64,000 nt of DNA from Pseudomonas poae. GTDB lineage: Bacteria; Pseudomonadota; Gammaproteobacteria; Pseudomonadales; Pseudomonadaceae. Below are positions 57,814 to 64,000 of the stretch, one piece after another. The notes under the pieces are model-generated. The model was given only the letters and a program-made list of their open reading frames with translations, searched no databases and was not told the origin of the DNA. The position numbers and the translations under genes were made by a program. The stretch lies in assembly GCA_004000515.1 (NCBI GenBank), contig CP034537.1, forward strand, positions 6,338,001-6,402,000, read 5' to 3'. The first letter of the stretch is position 1. Each line of letters begins with the position of its first letter.

Positions 57814-60311
57814 TCAGAACTTCCACTTGGCATTGACCATCGCGTTGCGTGGCTCGCCGTAGGAGCCCGAGTTGAACGTGCCCATGCCGTCGTAGTATTT
57901 CTTGTCGAACAGGTTGTTGACGTTCAGCCCGACGGACAGGTGCTCATCCACCTGGTAGTTGGCCAACAGGCCCACCACCGCGAAGGGATCCTGTACGGCC
58001 TTGTAGTACGGCCCGGTGTAGTTGATCTGCGAGGTGGCGTACATCTCGCTTTGCCAGGTGACATTGCCACCCACGGTCAAGCGGTTCAGGGCGCCTGGCA
58101 GTCGGTACGTGGTGCCGAGCTTGAACAGGTTGATCGGCTGGTTGACCTGTACGCGCTCACCGTCCTTGGCGTGAGATTCGCGGTAGGTGTAGCCGCCGAA
58201 CACGTTCCAACCGGCAGCCACCTCACCGGAGATTTCGGTTTCGACACCGCGCGTGGTGGTGCCGGCGATGGCTTTGTACACCGTCTTGCCAGTGGCATCG
58301 TTGCCCGAGTCGGCAGCGGTGTTCTTCTGTTCGATGTCGAACAGCGCGATGCTCGCGTTCAGCGCACCGTCGAAGAATTCACCCTTGAGGCCGATCTCGT
58401 AGTTATCTCCTTCCAACGGTGCGAGCGAACCACCGCTGGCGGTTTTATAGAACGTCTGCGGCAGGAAGATGTTGGTGTAGCTGGCGTAGACCGAGTAGGT
58501 GTCGTTCAGGTCATAGATAATGCCCGCGTAGGGCGTGACCACGCCGCTTTTCTTGGTTTTGTCGGTGGTTTGCGAGTAAGGGGCGTAATCCGTCACCTCA
58601 TCAAGCTGCTTCCACCAACTGACGCGGGTACCGAGAATCAGCGTCAGCGGGTCCATCGGTTTCAAACGCAGTGCGCCGTACACGCCAGTCTGTTGCAGGG
58701 TGGTAACCGCGCCGCCAACCTCATTGTAGGAACGGCGCCCAAATTGCCGGCCATCCCAACTGAAGATGTTGTCCACGTCACCATAATCACCGTCTTGATC
58801 GGCAGAGGTGCTGCTGTAGTTTGGAAAGTTCAGGTGGGTATGCGACGTGCTCGCGCCCACCACCAGTTCGTGCTCACGCCCTGCCAACTGGAACGGCCCG
58901 CTGGCATATACGTCGAGCATGTCCTGGGTCTGGTAGCTGTCTAAACGATAGATGAATGCGCCTGCGCCCTGGCCAGTGATCGGGTCCGGATAGCCGCCAC
59001 TGGCGGAAGCCCCTGCCCTTTGCGGTAGGAATACTGATGGCTGTAGGCGGTCTTCAAACTCCAGTCGTTGTCCAGTTTATGGTCCAACATCGTGGTGAAG
59101 GTATAGGTGGTGTTGTCCATGTAACTGGAGCGTGTAGCCGGGTTGAATGAGCGGGGGAAATTAGTCTGGCTGCCATTGCTGTAGAACAACGGAATATGCC
59201 CGTAGCTGGTGCCATTGGCATCGTTGTTCTGGTAATCCAGGCTGGTGCGCAGGGTGGTGGTGTCATTCAAGTCGATATCGAGCGCGCCGTACATCACGCG
59301 TTTTTTCTTGCTTGTACCACTCCACGAAGGAGTTCTGCTTCTGATACGCCGCGACGAAGCGTCCGCGCACGTTGCCGGTCTCGGTCAATGGGCCGGACAC
59401 GTCGACTTCGGAGCGATAGCGGTCCCAGGCGCCGGCCTCTCCCGAAATATGGGCCTGGAAGTCTTTGGTCGGGCGCTTGCGCACCAGGTTGATGACGGCG
59501 GACGGCGTGCCTGCACCGCTCATCAAGCCGGTGGCACCCCGCACGACTTCGACACGGTCGTAGATCGCCATGTCGGAAAGCGGCCCGATGTACTGCTGGG
59601 ATTCGTTGGCGATCTGGGACGGAATGCCGTCGTATTGGAAGTTCTGGATCTCGAAGCCACGGGAGTAAAAGGAATAGCGCTCGCTGTCACGGTGGTTGCT
59701 GCTGATGCCTGGGGTGAACGTCAATACCTCACTGAGGGTGGACAGGTGCTGGTCATCCATCAATTGACGGGTGATCACACTCACCGACTGCGGCGTTTCG
59801 CGCAGTGACAGCGGCAGTTTGGTCGCGGTACTGGCCGCGCCAGTGGTGTAGGAACCACTGTTTTCGGTGGTCAAACCCAGCCCTTCGGCATTGATGCTGG
59901 TAGCCCCAAGGGTTAAGGCACCGCCGCTGGCTTGGAGCCCCAGGCGGTAGCTGCCATCGCTGTTGGCAGCTACGGCCAATTGCTGCCGGCCAGCAGCCGG
60001 GCAAAACCTTGTTCAACGCTGTAAGTGCCCTGCAGGCCAGCGCTTTGCTTGCCGGCAGTCAGGCCGGAATCGAAGGACAACACCACGCCGGCGTCGCTGG
60101 CAAAGCGACTCAATACCGAACCCAGTGGGCCGGGAGCGATGGCGAACGCCTGTTGCTGGCTGGCTGCCATAGCACTGGAGCCCGTGGCGAACATGGGGGC
60201 CAGCAGCCCGGTTTGCACCATCAGCGATACGCCAAACAACGCGACCTGCAAGGGCTTTTTGCGGAACAAGCGAAGTGGTTGATTGGCGACTGAGGTTTGC
60301 CCTGCGCGCAT
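57814..60311 (-). CDS. TonB-dependent siderophore receptor with STN domain (module 4; frameshifted)
   Basis: About 830 residues across four frames joined near 59985, 59305 and 58990. ATG 60311 has AGGAGT at good spacing. The long leader ends near MFATGSSAMAASQ. The STN domain is FAIAPGPLGSVLSRFASDAG. The plug has SLRETPQSVSVITRQLMDDQ and YDRVEVVRGATGLMSGAGTP. The barrel ends NAMVNAKWKF. It is close in plan to the module 2 receptor (FoxA/FhuE/FpvA-like), with the same TGAxSTATK/TGAVTIGKG-type segment before the plug. It would be induced via the upstream sigma/FecR pair. Confidence 0.85.
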
Positions 60312-60410
60312 GTTGACTCCTGGTGATTCGAAACGAATGAAGGGGGTTTGCAGGAGGAGTCGAACGAGGTGCAGCAAATCGACAATGGCGGTTGAGAATT
60401 ATTTTCAGTT

Positions 60411-61367
60411 TCAGGCGCGAGGACCCAATGTCGTCCAATAGCGGGTGTGGGCAGTGAGGCGTATCGGCAGCGCATGGGTCAGGGCGTTGAGTGTCAGGTC
60501 GATATCGTCCAGGGAATAGGCACCCGAAACCGGCAGGTGGCCGATTTCAGTGGCGCACCCCAAGTATCCCGGGCGATAGCGGGCCAATTCCGCCACTAGA
60601 CGATCCAGTCGCCAATTGTCGACAACCAACCGCCCCTGTGCCCATGCGCCTTCACCGGGTTCGTTAGCCCCAAAGGAGAGCATGCGCTGGGCGTCGAACG
60701 TGACCGTCTGCCCGGCAGTCACCACCGTCTCCGCGGGCTCGCGGCCCAGGCGCACCGCCACAGCGTGTTGCAGTACGCTCATGGCGGTGAAGTCTTCGAA
60801 CTGGCGCACGTCAAAGCGGGTGCCCAACGCGCGCATTTCCCCATGGGCACTGCGCACCAGAAAGGGCCGAGGGTCGGGGGCGGTGTCCACCAGGATTTCT
60901 CCGGCCCGCAAGATCACCAGCCGTTGCTCGGCGTTGTAGCGGATATCCACGGCGCTGGCGGTGTTGAGGGACAGCCGGGTGCCATCGTCCAGCTGCAGGC
61001 TGTGACGCTCACCCGTGGTGGTGCGTTGGTCAGCCATCCACTGCGGAGCCTGTCGATAGCCAGACCAACCGATGGCACTCACTCCGGCACCGATCACCAC
61101 GCCCTTGAGCAACGCACGGCGCCCAAACCGGCGGGATTGGTCGGCGGCAGCGTCCATCACATTGACGGTCAATGCACCGGGCAAGCATTGGAGTTGATGC
61201 CGAAGGTGTTCCACGCGCTGCCACGCCCACTGGTTCAGCGGGGTTTCATCTCGCCAGACGAGCCAAGCCGCGTGCAGTGCCGGGTCACCGGGCTCGGCGG
61301 CCAAACGCGCGACCCAGTGGGCTGCGGCGCTGAGGGCCTGGCGTTGTGAGTCGTGAGCCACCGTCAA
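60411..61367 (-). CDS. FecR-like transmembrane sigma regulator (module 4), TTG start
   Basis: About 318 residues. The start is unusual: TTG at 61367 overlaps the sigma stop as TTGA, with a GTG two codons later. DUF4880 region (AAAHWVARLAAEPGD), twin-arginine membrane segment FGRRALLKGVVIGAGVSAIG, FecR domain with TTTGERHSLQLDDGTRLSL and RALGTRFDV (Gly-Thr cleavage position), and the STN-like end LPVSGAYSLDDIDLTLNALT. The second gene of module 4. Confidence 0.87.
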   Translation of the reverse strand: MTVAHDSQRQALSAAAHWVARLAAEPGDPALHAAWLVWRDETPLNQWAWQRVEHLRHQLQCLPGALTVNVMDAAADQSRRFGRRALLKGVVIGAGVSAIGWSGYRQAPQWMADQRTTTGERHSLQLDDGTRLSLNTASAVDIRYNAEQRLVILRAGEILVDTAPDPRPFLVRSAHGEMRALGTRFDVRQFEDFTAMSVLQHAVAVRLGREPAETVVTAGQTVTFDAQRMLSFGANEPGEGAWAQGRLVVDNWRLDRLVAELARYRPGYLGCATEIGHLPVSGAYSLDDIDLTLNALTHALPIRLTAHTRYWTTLGPRA

Positions 61368-61894
61368 AGCTCCAGCGAGAAGATCAGGCAGTGCTCGGTA
61401 GCCTTGGCGATATATTTGGTCACCGAACTCACCGATACCTGTAGCTGTTCGGCAATGTCCTTGTAGGGCATACCCTGCAGCTGTGAGAGCAAGAAAGCGC
61501 GTTTGGCCTTTTGCCCAAGGCCATCGAGCATCGCGTCGAGACGCTGCAGGGTTTCGATGATCAACAACCGCTCTTCCGGCGAAATGGCATAGGCCTGCGG
61601 CTGTTCGGCCAAGGCCTGGAGGTAAGCCTGCTCAAGGGCTTTGCGACGAAAGCTGTCGATCATCACGCGCTTGGCAATCGTCACCAGAAAGTGCCGGGGC
61701 TCTTTTAACTCGGCGACCTGAGGCTGAGTGCGCTCAGCCAGCAACAAACGGATAAAGGTATCTTGGGCCAAGTCTGCAGCTTGATGGGAGCAACCCAACC
61801 GCCCGCGCAGCCAACTGACCAACCAGCGGTGGTGGTCACCGTAGAGTTGGCCAACAGGTTCGTGGGGGGAACGGGGTACACCAGACAGAGGCAT
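61364..61894 (-). CDS. ECF sigma factor, FecI-like (module 4)
   Basis: 176 residues from ATG 61894, intact. Region 2 is CSHQAADLAQDTFIRLLLAE; FLVTIAKRVMIDSFRRKALE is the FecI linker; region 4 is PYKDIAEQLQVSVSSVTKYI, closest to the E. coli FecI type. The open frame extends 84 bases further but that stretch covers the probable Fur box. It overlaps fecR by 4 bases. Confidence 0.88.
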   Translation of the reverse strand: MPLSGVPRSPHEPVGQLYGDHHRWLVSWLRGRLGCSHQAADLAQDTFIRLLLAERTQPQVAELKEPRHFLVTIAKRVMIDSFRRKALEQAYLQALAEQPQAYAISPEERLLIIETLQRLDAMLDGLGQKAKRAFLLSQLQGMPYKDIAEQLQVSVSSVTKYIAKATEHCLIFSLEL

Positions 61895-61907
61895 AATAAT
61901 ATTGCGC

Positions 61908-61926
61908 GTGAATGAGAACGCTTCGC
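61908..61926 (-). promoter_or_regulatory. Possible Fur box upstream of module 4 sigma gene
   Basis: AATGAGAACGCTTCGC lies 14 bases before the sigma start. The left half AATGAGAA is perfect for Pseudomonas Fur sites; the right half is weak, about 12 of 19 overall. Confidence 0.45.
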
Positions 61927-62028
61927 AATTTAGAGTAATGCGGGGATAAGGGCAATGATTTGTATCACTGTGATGCACAGCGTTGCGGCGGAAGGTAGAT
62001 TGTCCCCCTCCCCCCGAGGTGACGCACC

Positions 62029-62430
62029 ATGACTCAACAGCTCCATGGAAGTTGTTTTTGCAAGGCTGTGCGGTACGAGCTGGATAGCCTGGATATGCCC
62101 ATCAGCCACTGCCATTGCCAAAGCTGCCGCAAGGTTCACGCTGCGGCGTTCGTCTCGACGGCGGGCGTGATGCGTGAGCACTTTCGCTGGACTCAAGGCG
62201 AGGCGCTGTTATCGTCGTATGAATCGTCGCCGGGCAAATTCAGGCATTTCTGCTCGCGCTGTGGCTCACATCTGATGGCCGAACGTGGGCATCAACCTCA
62301 TGTAATCGTGCGAGTGGCGACGCTGGATGATGATCCGGGCGTCAGACCCACTTCGCACATCTGGACCACCCACGATGTGCCCTGGCTTGCCTACGCAGAC
62401 GTAGAGCAATGGGACGAGTGGAAAGTGTGA
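62029..62430 (+). CDS. GFA/CENP-V-family zinc protein
   Basis: 133 residues. Zinc ligands are arranged as in glutathione-dependent formaldehyde-activating (GFA) proteins: GSCFCKAVRYEL, SHCHCQSCRKVHAAAF and HFCSRCGSHL. The C terminus (HIWTTHDVPWLAYADVEQWD) is typical of the family. Most members are not true formaldehyde enzymes, so the function is open. It is convergent with the PBP2 gene, with one base between stops. Confidence 0.87.
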   Translation: MTQQLHGSCFCKAVRYELDSLDMPISHCHCQSCRKVHAAAFVSTAGVMREHFRWTQGEALLSSYESSPGKFRHFCSRCGSHLMAERGHQPHVIVRVATLDDDPGVRPTSHIWTTHDVPWLAYADVEQWDEWKV

Positions 62431-62431
62431 C

Positions 62432-64000
62432 TTAAACCTTCGGATCCCCGGGTGCTTTGGCTGGCGTCGCATATTGCGGCTTCAGGTGGCCTTCCTGGTC
62501 AAGCAACCAGGCGTCCATGATCTGCCGCACCACAGGGCCCGCGACACGGCCACCCGCCTCGCCGTTTTCGATCATCACCGAGATCACGATTTTCGGGTGC
62601 TCGGCGGGTGCGAAGCCGACGAACAAAGCGTTGTCGCGATGGCGCTCCAGAGTCTTGTTACGGTCGTAACGCTCGCCCTGCTTGATCGCCACCACCTGCG
62701 CGGTACCACTCTTGCCGGCGATGCGGTATTGCGCGCCCTGCGCGGCGGCGCGGGCGATGCCGCGTGGATCGTGCATCACCAGCTGCATGCCATGGTTGAC
62801 CTGCTCCCAGTCACGCGGGTCTTTGAGGACGACGTTGGGCATCGGGTTTTCGTCCACCGGTGGCACGCCATTGATGGTCTTGGCCAAGTGCGGTCGGTTC
62901 CACACGCCTTTGTTGGCGATCAGCGCAGTGGCCTGGGCCAGTTGCAGCGGCGTGACTTGCATGTAGCCCTGACCGATACCGAGGATCACGGTTTCGCCCG
63001 GGAACCAGGGCTGACGGCGGGTAGCGCGCTTCCAAGCCTGGGACGGCATCAAGCCTGCGGACTCTTCGAACATATCCAGCGAGACTTTTCTGGCCAAGGC
63101 CGAACTCGGCCAGGTAGTCGTGCAGGCGGTCGATGCCCAGCTTGTGGGCCAGGTCATAGAAGTAGGTGTCGTTGGACCGCATGATGGCCGCATCCATGTC
63201 TACCCAGCCGTCACCGCTGTGGTTCCAGTTGCGGTACTTGTGGTCAAAGTCGGGCAACTGATAGTAACCGGGGTCGAACACACGGGTTTGGGCGGTGACG
63301 ACGCCGCTGTCGAGGCCAGCGATCGCCACTTCCGGCTTGATGGTCGAACCTGGTGCGTAGAGCCCTCGCAGAACACGGTTGAACAGTGGCCGGTCGATAG
63401 AATCGTGCAGTGCGGCATATTCCTTGAAGCTGATGCCGGTAACGAACAGGTTCGGGTCGAAGCTCGGCTTACTGACCATGGCCAACACTTCACCGGTCTG
63501 CGGATCGAGGGCCACCACCGAGCCACGGCGGTCGCCCAGGGCTTCTTCCGCCGCTTCCTGCAGATGAACGTCGAGGCTGAGCACGATGTTTTTGCCGGGG
63601 ATCGGGTCGGTGTGCTTGAGCACGCGCAATACACGGCCCTGGGCGTTGGTCTCGACCTCTTCATAGCCGACATGGCCGTGCAACTCGGACTCGTAGAAAC
63701 GTTCGATACCCGTCTTGCCGATGGACTGCGTGCCACGGTATTCGACCGAGTCGAGAGCCTTGGACTCTTTCTCGTTGATTCGTCCTACGTAGCCGATGGA
63801 ATGGGCAAAGTGTGCACCTAACGGGTAATGCCGGACGAATTGCGGCTCAACGTCGACGCCAGGCAAGCGGAACTCGTTAACCGCCAGTACCGCGATTTGT
63901 TCTTCGGTCAATTCGGTAAAACAGTGTCACCGGGACAAAGGGATGACGTGCCTGCTTTAGAGCCTTGTCGAAGACAGCGCGGTCTTCAGCGGGCAAATGG
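62432..64000 (-). CDS. mrdA: Penicillin-binding protein 2 (elongasome transpeptidase), partial, frameshifted
   Basis: Runs off the right end. The dimerisation domain includes GKTGIERFYESELHG; the transpeptidase carries the SxxK motif in YAPGSTIKPEVAI, the SxN motif in MRSNDTYFYDLA and KSGTAQ in place of KTGTAQ. The frame shifts near 63930 and near 63087, where AAAA appears but AAA is expected (GLGQKVSLDMFEES). It makes peptidoglycan cross-links for cell elongation. No rodA, mltB or rlpA follows as in the usual mrdA cluster; instead the gene ends against a convergent GFA gene. It may therefore be the second PBP2 that many fluorescent pseudomonads carry. Confidence 0.88.

Overview
The window is GC-rich chromosome from a Pseudomonas, most likely the P. 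fluorescens group. This rests on a pslA-L exopolysaccharide operon, an isonitrile hydratase, a GTGGGAGCGGGCTTGC-type REPIN, several sigma/FecR/TonB-receptor modules and an hrp-box-driven operon. No rRNA, tRNA, CRISPR array, insertion sequence or prophage was seen. About 24 reading frames are broken by single-base indels in homopolymers, including most psl genes, polB and a PBP2 gene. I read these mainly as sequencing error, so gene coordinates span the apparent shifts.

Left part (1-10.8 kb). A vgrG (T6SS spike) is cut by the window start. A DapF-like isomerase follows in which both expected catalytic cysteines are serines, then a YbjJ-like MFS transporter. Next is a leftward three-gene operon (6535 to 3874) behind a near-consensus HrpL box. 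It encodes two HrpF/NolX/HrpK-like repeat proteins, one with a Cys/Pro-rich 16-residue repeat, and one unknown protein: candidate type III secreted proteins with no secretion apparatus in view. A fecI-fecR-fecA ferric citrate system follows.

10.8-18.7 kb. A tightly overlapping leftward operon holds a HAD phosphatase, transaldolase, sulfotransferase, SDR, Rossmann dehydrogenase, glycine N-methyltransferase-like enzyme, MFS exporter and APS kinase (PAPS supply), followed by a CGNR protein. I recognise no known pathway. It looks like a biosynthetic cluster for a small, sugar-derived, N-methylated and sulfated metabolite, and is the best candidate for an undescribed system here.

19-30 kb. SDR, GH15 glucanase-like enzyme, isochorismatase-like hydrolase, alpha/beta hydrolase, a GlxA/AraC regulator divergent from inhA, a REPIN, a LysE exporter, and a second sigma/FecR/TonB-receptor module.

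30-45.6 kb. A complete pslA-L operon: lipid-linked initiation (PslA), GDP-mannose supply (PslB), glycosyltransferases (C, F, H, I), export (D, E), glycosidase (G), polymerase/ligase-like (J), flippase-like (K) and acyltransferase (L). pslM, N and O are absent.

45.6-64 kb. DUF4174 protein, GST, GNAT acetyltransferase, DNA polymerase II, a stand-alone TonB receptor, two more sigma/FecR/receptor modules, a periplasmic duplicated-domain protein, an SRPBCC protein, a GFA-family protein and a PBP2 paralogue running off the right end. In total five TonB receptors and four cell-surface signalling modules occur, indicating heavy investment in scavenging iron chelates.
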